Source of the DNA: Candidatus Firestoneibacteriota bacterium
GTDB taxonomy: Bacteria; JACRDZ01
DNA length: 26,537 nt
Assembly (NCBI GenBank): GCA_016212735.1
Contig: JACRDZ010000245.1
Coordinates: forward strand, 1 to 26,537
Reading direction: 5' to 3'
Below, one piece after another: positions 9,401 to 15,611 of this stretch. Within the stretch, counting starts at the first letter, position 1, and the number at the start of each line of letters is the position of its first letter. Under the pieces are notes generated by a model. The model saw only the letters and a list, made by a program, of their open reading frames with translations, had not been told where the DNA came from and did no database searches. The position numbers and the translations under genes are program-made.

Positions 9401-10532
9401 AAGAATTTAAATTTGCTGGGATGAATAATCTTGAATGAATCACTAATAAAATCCATTTGGGATCTTTTAAGATTGGTTCTAACCAATCAGGAGAAGGGTT
9501 TAATTTAATAATGTCTATAATTGCATTTAATTGTTTAACTACCTCTTCCCATAAATTATATTTAATTAATTCTGTAAATTCATAAGGGATTGAAGCAACT
9601 TCACCCAAAACAGCAAATTGCTTTTGTTCTATCAATTTTATTATTTTATTGCAAACATTATAAATAATGGATATACTATCTTGAGATGTTTTGACTATTT
9701 GCACAGAATCATTGTTCAACCAATATTTAAGCTCTGGATTAAACAACAAAAAAGTATTTAAATATTTATCTATATCGGGAATTTTTTTAGAAAGCTCTTC
9801 ATATGAAATGTATTCACCTAATTTCAGAGAATTAAAATCTTGAGTAATTATATTTAAAAAATATTTTTCAGGTAAATATCTTTTATAAAAATCATGATTT
9901 TCCATTGCTTCTTCAAATAAAACTTTAATTTTTTGATATAAGGATTTATCTCCCAAAGATTGCATTAGCGGGAGAAAAACTTCGTAAGATTCTTTTACAT
10001 AAAGTTTTCGTTTGATAACATTAGGATGGTTTAAAGCATCGCGTAAATTATCAAGCTTATCTGCTAATTTAATAATTAGACAATCATTCCCGCATTTAAT
10101 AATATTTTGGTAATATGCATCTGATAACCGATCTCCGGTTTTTGGACGACTTCTTTTACGTGTTAAAGTATTTACAATTTTATGAATATTATTTCCAAAC
10201 TTCTTTTTAAGTTCGAGAGGATTGTAATTTGTATTTTCTAATATATCATGCAACAATCCGGCTATAATAATTTCAGGTTGTGTTATTGAAAATTCTAAAA
10301 TTAATGAAATGGCAATTCTGAATGGATGAACAATATATGGCTCTCCGCCTGCACGTTTTTCCTTTTTATGTAATTGAAAAGCTAAATCTATTGCTTTTAA
10401 AATTTTTTGCGATTCTTCTATAGAAAAAGATTTTTTAACTATTATTGGGAGGTTATTAATTAATTTTTTTTCTTCTCTGCTCCACCATTCAGGTAAATGA
10501 ATTGGATTTATTTGCTCTATTTTTTTATTCAT
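6417..10532 (-). CDS. Fusion of RSH/SpoT-type HD hydrolase and ROK-like sugar kinase
   Basis: A 1371-residue multidomain protein. Residues about 45-200 form an RSH-type HD domain like SpoT/MESH1: R60, GGEPYIVHP with H69, LLHDILENT with H95-D96 and E99, and IKLADKLDNLRD with D158 and N162. The usual hydrolase pair Glu-Asp after the HD motif reads Glu99-Asn100 here. Residues about 200-800 are mostly helical and unrecognised. Residues about 809-1300 form an actin-like ATPase/ROK-type kinase: phosphate-1 loop LGIDIGGTDTKICLF (811-825), GISWPGAV (880-887), catalytic-type Asp950 in ENDGNAEAYG, KLGTSLAGG (977-985) and an adenosine motif IILAGGV (1232-1238). The Cys-rich zinc motif of many ROK proteins is not seen. 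Start: ATG at 10532 after AAAGGA. It would combine alarmone-like hydrolysis with sugar phosphorylation. The fusion is seen in the sequence; the activities are inferred. Confidence 0.85.
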   Translation of the reverse strand: MNKKIEQINPIHLPEWWSREEKKLINNLPIIVKKSFSIEESQKILKAIDLAFQLHKKEKRAGGEPYIVHPFRIAISLILEFSITQPEIIIAGLLHDILENTNYNPLELKKKFGNNIHKIVNTLTRKRSRPKTGDRLSDAYYQNIIKCGNDCLIIKLADKLDNLRDALNHPNVIKRKLYVKESYEVFLPLMQSLGDKSLYQKIKVLFEEAMENHDFYKRYLPEKYFLNIITQDFNSLKLGEYISYEELSKKIPDIDKYLNTFLLFNPELKYWLNNDSVQIVKTSQDSISIIYNVCNKIIKLIEQKQFAVLGEVASIPYEFTELIKYNLWEEVVKQLNAIIDIIKLNPSPDWLEPILKDPKWILLVIHSRLFIPANLNSSLWQTKSVIGLKDKDVYKEIFGEETIAKKYGFILYFLLSYREALLRYQSGYGSTKRANYVLKTLKKCSSFTKSPDKLLSIRLLSEYLYFNTSQNKNINLFNDLWREIKNKNLAKVKSKSGRESILLGDIISKNSPASIDNLDIIGFDIIKSFCEKKLDNFYNLIKILLTKITENTTQEILWIFFDVLEIIKRKDFFIESIKKINNDTKNEDLNKIGIEIQEITFEKNIIFIISPSKWFALQNRLPEITEEELKEIEAKKFSAEAIFDTLLRNKLNTSDAPIWMPRIYRVLDTMVDFDPFNVQCITLFFESNEKIEDIKIYLPLSENSDIKEQEIRKEILSRFIVTTIFNYAVTLGIYSAYADCSPIEKDREELGLNNLELEAKLISHAKNHGYSEMYGSYVQNFNFKSFSIKSATKLIESVPFTKEDMVNGIFLGIDIGGTDTKICLFNLSEKIDKYSLETIKTFSAGIKSIKADEFCNRIIYTITSYLKNYKILWKNINGVGISWPGAVRNSKVVGISGTLKKIEMSNGKMLNDKSLPQEIQSIDLNNVFYKQLQSKKFNLSKSFVTIIENDGNAEAYGNFCMLEVEQKHKSGGKIVIKLGTSLAGGHIDSYGAISSNQVTEFSKIILDFNVNPYPNKIEGCAREFVSSKGIRNLSRNFIFNNKLLFGDISGKNESDDLKTRVESIELGELLKFWKCVDDDIKNNILEDNRFLLELINNDNKKGDTRFNELFNKLNDLFLKNNEILNEYIFDRGCEQYAIELKKSKKEIKDMLNNKKISKKVWNLGINRLNLLCTGKELINSYDIEKLPEDFDFEILSEKILGTIALFSQLGLQIAQLIVLLYNIYRKKRFKEIILAGGVLSGLSGVLVKVQIESFLLKYYDKVYGKDKNLELDSIGIAQTDKPAIIGPLGAAMIANRVHKMSELSNMQKIMDFKINNLKPGETILFTNIWDLVKNFRIEKKDVINYFDKFVSESILIPKQDDHNTYIKTLLS

Positions 10533-10567
10533 TTAATATCCTTTATTAAATAAATAATCGTTTTTCT

Positions 10568-12517
10568 TTAAATTTGTATATTAGTAATTGTTCTTTGATA
10601 TGTTTCCATTTCTTTTTTATCCTGTCCTTCAAAATAATATCGAATAAGAGCATCTGTCCCTGATGGTCTTATAAGGCACCAGAAAGTTTCAAATTCCAAA
10701 AGTGTCCCATCCCCAACAAATAACAATCTCTTGACTATTGGTAATAAATCATCCCCTTTAGATACTTTTTTATTAAGTTCATTACGCATATTTTCAAGAG
10801 ACATTCCTGTTTCAGCTTGCTTAGCAAGACCTATAAAATATTCCATAGTCTGATCTCGTTTAGCAATACCTAAAGATTTTGCTTTTTGTAAATCTATTCC
10901 TGTTAAACTTTCATCATATAAACGCACATCACATCGAGTAAAAAATTTATATTTTATATTATATTTTTCAATTAGATTGCAGTAATAATCTGCAAATGTC
11001 TGTTTTGAATTATATAGAAAAGCAGCTAATGAAAAAGTTAAAAGACCAAACTGCATTCCATCTTTTTCACGTAAAGCGATCAATCCTTTTGTTTTGTTTT
11101 TATTCATTAAAAGCTCTGTCCCGCCAAAAACAGCTCCACCGGATTCTTCACACATAATTAATGCTCTTGGATTTTTACCAATATATTTTTTTTCTCCGGT
11201 TGGAGTTATAAAATGTTCCGTTGCAGAAGATCGTGTTTCCAGCCATTCAGCAAGTGTACCCATATATTTAAAACCTACACGAACTTGTGTAACTGGAATA
11301 TTAAATAATGTTGCAAGCTCACCAATAGAACGAGAAGTAGAAACTGAATATGTAACAAACCAATCATATGCATTAAGAAGATGATCTGATTTAAGTACAT
11401 CAATTCTGTAAGAAGTAAGCATTAAATAAATTTGATTGGGAGTAAAATATACTATACATTTATCATTACCCTGAATTAACTCAACTTCAAGTCCAAGTTC
11501 ATTATAATATTTTGCTCGATCAGCAGATGCAACAGTAACTATATTTAGCCTGTCACCATCAGGATCCCAGATAAAAACAACATTTGCTTTATTATTAAGC
11601 AGAATCTCCTGTGCTCCAACATAACGATAAACTTCTCTTTTCCCGGGATCAGGACCAAAGTTTTCTTTATCTGTCTGTCCAATTTTATGATACTCCGAAT
11701 CTTCTTCTCCATAGAAATATTGGACAACTCCATCCTTCCCTGTTGTAATGCCAAAAAGATCAAAAATTCTCTCTGTTGTTGCTTTCATTGACCCGCCAAC
11801 AGTACATATAGAACAATGGAAACCTTTTTTTATGGCTTGTTTTATATCATTCTGTGATTTTTCTAAAATAATTGATTTTTGATATTGCACATATGGGATA
11901 TCAATATTAAAATCATATAATATATTTTCATTTGGCTGCCATGGAGCAAGATTGATTGTCGTACGATTCTTAACAATATTTTTTACTTCGGAAATAATTT
12001 CTTTTTCTTCAGCTAAAAGCTGTTTTCCCATTGAATCCATTGGTTTCCATCCACCCTTAAAAAATGGTGAATGACTGGCTGTGAGATTATCACCGCTTTG
12101 GAAATTATTATAGAAAACACCAAAAGATGAATACCAGATTGGAGTAGTCCGAACTTGTGAACGGAGATGGACTTTTATGTTATGAGCAATATATATCCGT
12201 GATAGAATACATATAAATTCCTGTGTATGAGGCCGTGTTTCTCCGCCAATATGCACATGTGCTTGTTCATTATTTGCAAATTTTCTTTTGAAAACACGCG
12301 CTTTTGCTTCACCCAAAATAGCAATTGTTAATAAATTGAATGCCACCTCAGGATTAGCTATATCTTTAGGATCTAATTGATCTCTATAGCCTGCTGTCAT
12401 TAAATAAAAGTTTTTTGCCCAGTTTTCAAGAGAATAAGTCTCAATCAATGATTGGATCAATTCGATTTTCTGCCATTTATTATCATATGGGTTGATTTCG
12501 ATTTTTTCTAATCCCAT
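10568..12517 (-). CDS. Alpha-D-phosphohexomutase (phosphoglucomutase/phosphomannomutase family)
   Basis: This 649-residue enzyme shows all four signatures of the phosphohexomutase family, which moves a phosphate between C6 and C1 of a hexose. They are the phosphoserine loop TASHSP (S148), the metal loop DPDGDR (D318, D320, D322), the sugar-binding loop EESGG (457-461) and the phosphate-binding loop RPSGTD (617-622). It is longer than the usual 450-570 residues. About 85 extra N-terminal residues precede the first conserved strand, and there are long spacers between domains. Start: ATG at 12517 with AGGAG about 5 nt upstream, 11 nt after the HAD-type phosphomannomutase gene. Glucose or mannose phosphates are the likely substrates; motifs do not separate these. 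With the ROK domain of the next gene it could convert a phosphorylated hexose to hexose-1-phosphate. Confidence 0.9.
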   Translation of the reverse strand: MGLEKIEINPYDNKWQKIELIQSLIETYSLENWAKNFYLMTAGYRDQLDPKDIANPEVAFNLLTIAILGEAKARVFKRKFANNEQAHVHIGGETRPHTQEFICILSRIYIAHNIKVHLRSQVRTTPIWYSSFGVFYNNFQSGDNLTASHSPFFKGGWKPMDSMGKQLLAEEKEIISEVKNIVKNRTTINLAPWQPNENILYDFNIDIPYVQYQKSIILEKSQNDIKQAIKKGFHCSICTVGGSMKATTERIFDLFGITTGKDGVVQYFYGEEDSEYHKIGQTDKENFGPDPGKREVYRYVGAQEILLNNKANVVFIWDPDGDRLNIVTVASADRAKYYNELGLEVELIQGNDKCIVYFTPNQIYLMLTSYRIDVLKSDHLLNAYDWFVTYSVSTSRSIGELATLFNIPVTQVRVGFKYMGTLAEWLETRSSATEHFITPTGEKKYIGKNPRALIMCEESGGAVFGGTELLMNKNKTKGLIALREKDGMQFGLLTFSLAAFLYNSKQTFADYYCNLIEKYNIKYKFFTRCDVRLYDESLTGIDLQKAKSLGIAKRDQTMEYFIGLAKQAETGMSLENMRNELNKKVSKGDDLLPIVKRLLFVGDGTLLEFETFWCLIRPSGTDALIRYYFEGQDKKEMETYQRTITNIQI

Positions 12518-12528
12518 TATATCTCCTG

Positions 12529-13359
12529 TTAAGAAATAAATTTATATTGCTTAAGTATTTCAATTGTATTTTCCCATGAACTTGTTTGAATTGCTTCAAC
12601 CGGGCATTTGGAATCAGAAGACCATTTTTTAATGAATTTTCGAATAACATAATCATTCCCGCCTTCAAACAAAGCATCACCGATAAATAGTAATCTTTCA
12701 ACTCCTTCTTTTAATAATGTTCGAATCGCATTTGTTTTATCTTGATCAGCAATTCCAATATCAAAAGAAGTTTGTCCTCCTAACATTATTACAAGATTTT
12801 TTTTATTTATTAAAGTTGATAATTCTCGATTAAGATATTCCATGATTTCTTTTCTATATCCTGATTTACGATCAAACTCACTGAAATTTTTCCTATTAGC
12901 TTGAACTTCCAAATTTTCTTTTTCCACTCTGCCAATCGGACAGAAATTAACCATTGAAATTCTATCCGATATTCTTTCCCCAATTATTTTTATTGGAAAT
13001 AATAACTGAAATTTTTCTATTTCCAAAGCTTTCTCTAATATTTTAATTAAAAAATTATAGTCATCATCTCCAAGATGTTTTTTAATATTAAATTCGGAAA
13101 CCAATTCGATTGAAATACTTTTTGAGTAGTCACATTTGTAATGTATAGCGCCATTACTAATAAAAGCTTCAAATTGTTTACGAAAGCCTAATGCAAAAAG
13201 AGGTTTGAAATATTGTTCGTTTAAAAGTGAAAAATTGCTGCCTGCAACAACATGAAAAGGAACAGAAAGATTTTTTAAAATTTCCACCATTGATTTAGTT
13301 ATTGGCTGTCGGGGAGGAGTTAATGTATTATCAACATCAAACATTATAGCCGTTCGCAT
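12529..13359 (-). CDS. Eukaryotic-type phosphomannomutase (HAD superfamily)
   Basis: This 276-residue protein matches, motif by motif, the eukaryotic PMM1/PMM2 type of phosphomannomutase (mannose-6-P to mannose-1-P). The nucleophile loop is MFDVDNTLTPPRQPITKSM (D8, D10), followed by VVAGSNF (GGSDF in PMM), FISNGA, a substrate-cap segment NFCPIGR (NVSPIGR in human PMM2), GGQTSFDIG and the metal-binding GDALFEGGND. This HAD-fold enzyme is unrelated to bacterial ManB-type mutases. Start: ATG at 13359, preceded by AAAGGA at 8-9 nt. An in-frame TTG at 13401 would add 14 residues but lacks a ribosome binding site. It is the first gene of the minus-strand operon, below a good promoter. Other HAD-IIB sugar phosphatases are an alternative, but the PMM-specific cap motifs make PMM the better call. 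Confidence 0.88.
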   Translation of the reverse strand: MRTAIMFDVDNTLTPPRQPITKSMVEILKNLSVPFHVVAGSNFSLLNEQYFKPLFALGFRKQFEAFISNGAIHYKCDYSKSISIELVSEFNIKKHLGDDDYNFLIKILEKALEIEKFQLLFPIKIIGERISDRISMVNFCPIGRVEKENLEVQANRKNFSEFDRKSGYRKEIMEYLNRELSTLINKKNLVIMLGGQTSFDIGIADQDKTNAIRTLLKEGVERLLFIGDALFEGGNDYVIRKFIKKWSSDSKCPVEAIQTSSWENTIEILKQYKFIS

Positions 13360-13436
13360 CAATTTTTCCTTTCCCAAAATACGGGGAATAGCTATACTCA
13401 AGATAAATGAATATATTTGATAGATTTTTATTCGAA

Positions 13437-13465
13437 TTTATATAATGAAAACGAAATAAAGTCAA
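13437..13465 (-). promoter_or_regulatory. Sigma70-type promoter for the minus-strand cassette
   Basis: On the minus strand, TTGACT (13460-13465) is separated by exactly 17 nt from TATAAA (13437-13442). That is a near-consensus vegetative promoter. Transcription would start near 13430, leaving a leader of about 70 nt before the phosphomannomutase ATG. No other comparably good promoter was noticed between the following, mostly overlapping genes, so the cassette may be one 13-kb transcript. Confidence 0.6.
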
Positions 13466-13495
13466 TAAAAAAAATATCCGTTTATATAACCTTTC

Positions 13496-13523
13496 TTGAC
13501 AATAGCTTAAGTTTATGTAAAAA
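13496..13523 (+). promoter_or_regulatory. Probable promoter of the 127-aa gene/rlmN operon
   Basis: A perfect TTGACA (13496-13501) is followed after 16 nt by TAAAAA (13518-13523), a weak -10 match. Other AT-rich hexamers nearby could serve instead. It lies back to back with the cassette promoter, about 30 nt apart, so a regulator binding in 13442-13500 could affect both directions. Confidence 0.45.
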
Positions 13524-13563
13524 TAAAATTATGTTAGGTTATCTTTGAAAGGAGATTATTAAA

Positions 13564-13947
13564 TTGAGTAATAAAAAACAATATATACAAGTATCATTGC
13601 TTACAGGAAGAAGTTATATCGGATATGTGACCGATGATTTTTCTCCTAACTATAATGACGATATGTCATTTATTTTGTTTAATTCGCATTGTTTCTATAC
13701 AAAATTAAATAAAAACGGAGAACCGCTTGTTGAATTAATTAGTGTAGAAGATACACCGGAAGGTTTTACTCCGGATATAGAAATCATGTGGCAATCTGTC
13801 TCCACTGTGCTATATCTTAAAGAAAATTCATCATTGGTAAAAAAAATTGAAAATAGAAATAAAGATAAAAAAGTAGAAGACGAAAAGCCTCAACCAAATC
13901 TTATAGTATTAAACAACGAAAAAAAAGTAAAAGGTGTAACAGAATAA
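13564..13947 (+). CDS. Uncharacterised 127-aa protein, TTG start
   Basis: A 127-residue protein I do not recognise. The first 90 residues look beta-rich (QVSLLTGRSYIGYVTDDFSP, then FILFNSHCFYTKL). The last 40 are charged and probably disordered (KKIENRNKDKKVEDEKPQP). No signal peptide or membrane segment is seen. The start codon is TTG at 13564, fixed by a strong AAAGGAG ribosome binding site ending 9 nt upstream. It leads a four-gene operon (this gene, a 31-aa membrane peptide, a 106-aa protein and rlmN), so it may be cotranscribed with rRNA modification. The function cannot be stated. Confidence 0.8.
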   Translation: MSNKKQYIQVSLLTGRSYIGYVTDDFSPNYNDDMSFILFNSHCFYTKLNKNGEPLVELISVEDTPEGFTPDIEIMWQSVSTVLYLKENSSLVKKIENRNKDKKVEDEKPQPNLIVLNNEKKVKGVTE

Positions 13948-13969
13948 TTTCATAGAAGGAATCCACTAA

Positions 13970-14065
13970 ATGGCAATGAATATCATAGCTTTTTTATTAT
14001 TTTTATTATTAGTTGCAATAGTTTGGATAGCAATTGATGAAGACGAAACCGGGAGCAAAGGATGA
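13970..14065 (+). CDS. 31-aa single-pass membrane peptide
   Basis: A small gene of 31 codons. The peptide has about 20 hydrophobic residues (MAMNIIAFLLFLLLVAIVWI) followed by an acidic/polar tail (AIDEDETGSKG), which suggests one membrane span with the tail outside the bilayer core. ATG at 13970 is preceded by GAAGGA at 9 nt. Its TGA overlaps the ATG of the next gene (ATGA, 14062-14065), a typical translational-coupling arrangement. Together these make it a likely real gene despite its size. No function can be assigned. Confidence 0.65.
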   Translation: MAMNIIAFLLFLLLVAIVWIAIDEDETGSKG

Positions 14066-14382
14066 TAGGTGGGTTTAATGAAAATGTTGAACATAATGGA
14101 AATATATATCATGTTCAGACTGAAAATCTCGGAATAGATAAAGCTGTAATCAGGACCATCATATATGATGGCGGTTCTATTATTGCCACACGTCAAACTA
14201 ACTACCAAAAACTGCGTGATAAAAAAACTCCCAAAGAATTAAATGATATAATAGATGTTATTATTAAAAAACAACATCGTCTGGTTGTCGAAGAACTTTT
14301 AATCCGTAAAATTGATAAAAAAGAAAAAAAAGAACAAGATCCCTTAGCGGATTTTCTTTCAAAATGGAGCGACTCTAATTAG
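14062..14382 (+). CDS. Conserved-looking 106-aa protein of unknown function
   Basis: A 106-residue protein with no signal peptide. The N-terminal pattern NVEHNGNIYHVQTENLG, then a short strand and YDGGSIIATRQTNY, resembles small uncharacterised proteins of deltaproteobacterial and other Gram-negative genomes that share a Y-H-V-Q-T-E-(D/N)-x-G core. I recall this pattern only loosely and no family name is certain. The C-terminal half is helical and lysine-rich. It overlaps the upstream membrane peptide by 4 nt, and its stop codon (14380-14382) overlaps the proposed ATT start of rlmN, so the genes are probably translationally coupled. Confidence 0.75.
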   Translation: MIGGFNENVEHNGNIYHVQTENLGIDKAVIRTIIYDGGSIIATRQTNYQKLRDKKTPKELNDIIDVIIKKQHRLVVEELLIRKIDKKEKKEQDPLADFLSKWSDSN

Positions 14383-15427
14383 CAATAAAATAAATATATG
14401 TAATTTAAATCACAATGAGCTGGAAGAAGCTGTCATTGCCTTAGGATTAAAAAAATTTATTGTTTCTCAGATTGAAGATTGGATATACAAAAAGTTAATT
14501 CTCTCATTTTCATTAATGACCAATATTTCTCCTGCAATTCAATCCTTGCTTGATAATAATTTTGACTTATATCTTCCGGAATTGCATAATTCTGTTTTAT
14601 CACAAGATGGGACAATCAAATTGGTATTTAAATTAAATGACGGAGAAAGCATTGAATCGGTTTTGATCAAAGAAGATGATAGAAAAACAGTATGTATATC
14701 CTCTCAGGCAGGATGCGCTCATGGCTGCAAATTTTGCGTAACAGGTAAAATAGGACTTATTCGTAATCTTAAAGCTGCTGAGATTGTCGGACAGCTTATT
14801 ATGATATTAAAACGGGAACAATCTATTACAAACATTGTATTCATGGGCATGGGAGAACCCCTTGCGAATATTGAAGAGGTATCAAGAGCCATACAAATAA
14901 TAACTTATCAGAAAGGATTATGTATTTCTCCTCGTAGAATTACCGTATCAACCTGCGGGGTAATTCCTCAACTGATAAAATTCAATACTCTGAATCTTAA
15001 GGTAAACCTGGCTATTTCTTTAAATGCCACAACTAATAAAGATCGTGATCTTTTAATGCCTATAAATAAAAAATATCCTATCAATGAACTATTGGCAGCA
15101 TGTCATAAATTAAATCTTTCAAAAAGACAAAGAATTATATTCGAATACATATTAATTAAAGGTATTAATGATTCAAAAGAAGATGCATTAAGACTTGTTA
15201 ATCTATTAAAAGGAATTCCAAATAAAATTAATCTTATTATTTACAATAAAAATCCATATGTAAATTTCAAATCTCCGGATGTTGAATCTGCAGAACAATT
15301 TCAGCAAATCTTAATTGACCATCATTATTCATGCTTTATGCGCCGCAGTAAGGGGGATGACATCAATGCAGCTTGCGGTCAACTAAGTGCAGGTCATAAA
15401 TTAGATTCTTCGCTTCGCTCAGAATGA
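14378..15427 (+). CDS. rlmN: RlmN, 23S rRNA/tRNA adenine-C2 methyltransferase, ATT start
   Basis: Radical SAM enzyme that methylates A2503 of 23S rRNA and A37 of some tRNAs. Motifs: the [4Fe-4S] site CX3CX2C in GCAHGCKFC (C113, C117, C120 in the long form), the conserved C106 in TVCISSQ, MGMGEP, and the methyl-carrying Cys333 in AACGQL. From the first ATG (14516) only 303 residues result and the N-terminal domain is missing. In the same frame upstream lies ELEEAVIALGLKKF, QIEDWIYKK and SFSLMTNIS, the classic RlmN N-terminus, open back to 14348 with no ATG, GTG or TTG. ATT at 14378, with GGAG 8 nt upstream, gives 349 residues, the family's normal size. It overlaps the previous stop. The last residues KLDSSLRSE come from a palindromic repeat rather than from RlmN. 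Confidence 0.9.
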   Translation: MSNKINICNLNHNELEEAVIALGLKKFIVSQIEDWIYKKLILSFSLMTNISPAIQSLLDNNFDLYLPELHNSVLSQDGTIKLVFKLNDGESIESVLIKEDDRKTVCISSQAGCAHGCKFCVTGKIGLIRNLKAAEIVGQLIMILKREQSITNIVFMGMGEPLANIEEVSRAIQIITYQKGLCISPRRITVSTCGVIPQLIKFNTLNLKVNLAISLNATTNKDRDLLMPINKKYPINELLAACHKLNLSKRQRIIFEYILIKGINDSKEDALRLVNLLKGIPNKINLIIYNKNPYVNFKSPDVESAEQFQQILIDHHYSCFMRRSKGDDINAACGQLSAGHKLDSSLRSE

Positions 15428-15469
15428 CACTCTCGTCCTGGTTGTCATTCTGAGCGAAGCGAAGAATCT
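15403..15469. repeat. Family-1 palindromic repeat, perfect 27-bp arms
   Basis: Arms 15403-15429 and 15443-15469 are perfect inverted copies of the TGTCATTCTGAG...GAAGAATCT unit, separated by 13 nt. The left arm supplies the last codons and the TGA stop of rlmN. The long stem followed by CGTTTTTC could also act as a terminator for rlmN. This is the leftmost copy of the family in the window. Confidence 0.9.
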
Positions 15470-15506
15470 CGTTTTTCAATTTCCTAAGCTTTAAATTAAT
15501 AATTGA

Positions 15507-15535
15507 TTGACTTTAAATTTATCTTAAGTAATAAT
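15507..15535 (+). promoter_or_regulatory. Possible promoter of the protease-hydG-bio operon
   Basis: TTGACT (15507-15512) is followed by TAATAA after 16 nt or AATAAT after 17 nt (15529-15535). It lies beyond the rlmN hairpin and ahead of the protease gene. The -10 match is moderate in very AT-rich DNA, so this is tentative. Confidence 0.35.
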
Positions 15536-15539
15536 AAAA

Positions 15540-15568
15540 AGCATTCAGCTATCAGCTAGCTGAATGCT
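15540..15568. repeat. AGCTATCAGC-type hairpin repeat
   Basis: A 12-bp perfect inverted repeat (15540-15551 with 15557-15568, loop TCAGC) is followed by a related AGCTGATGGCT stretch up to about 15583. It belongs to the same AGCTATCAGC family that appears inside hydG at 18663-18691. It would lie in the leader of the protease mRNA. Confidence 0.7.
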
Positions 15569-15611
15569 AATAGCTGATGGCTTACTTTTAGTATTATGAA
15601 AGGATCATTAT

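Noticed and set aside
1230..10532. Toxic small alarmone synthetase with antitoxin hydrolase (toxSAS-like defence pair)
   Set aside because: The proteins are giant multidomain enzymes rather than small pairs, and sugar enzymes are included. Kept only as one possibility without direct evidence.
13360..13401. Longer phosphomannomutase starting at TTG 13401
   Set aside because: No ribosome binding site there. ATG 13359 has AAAGGA and gives the normal PMM N-terminus.
14516..15427. Short RlmN of 303 residues from the first ATG
   Set aside because: It would lack the conserved N-terminal domain, which is encoded intact in frame upstream.
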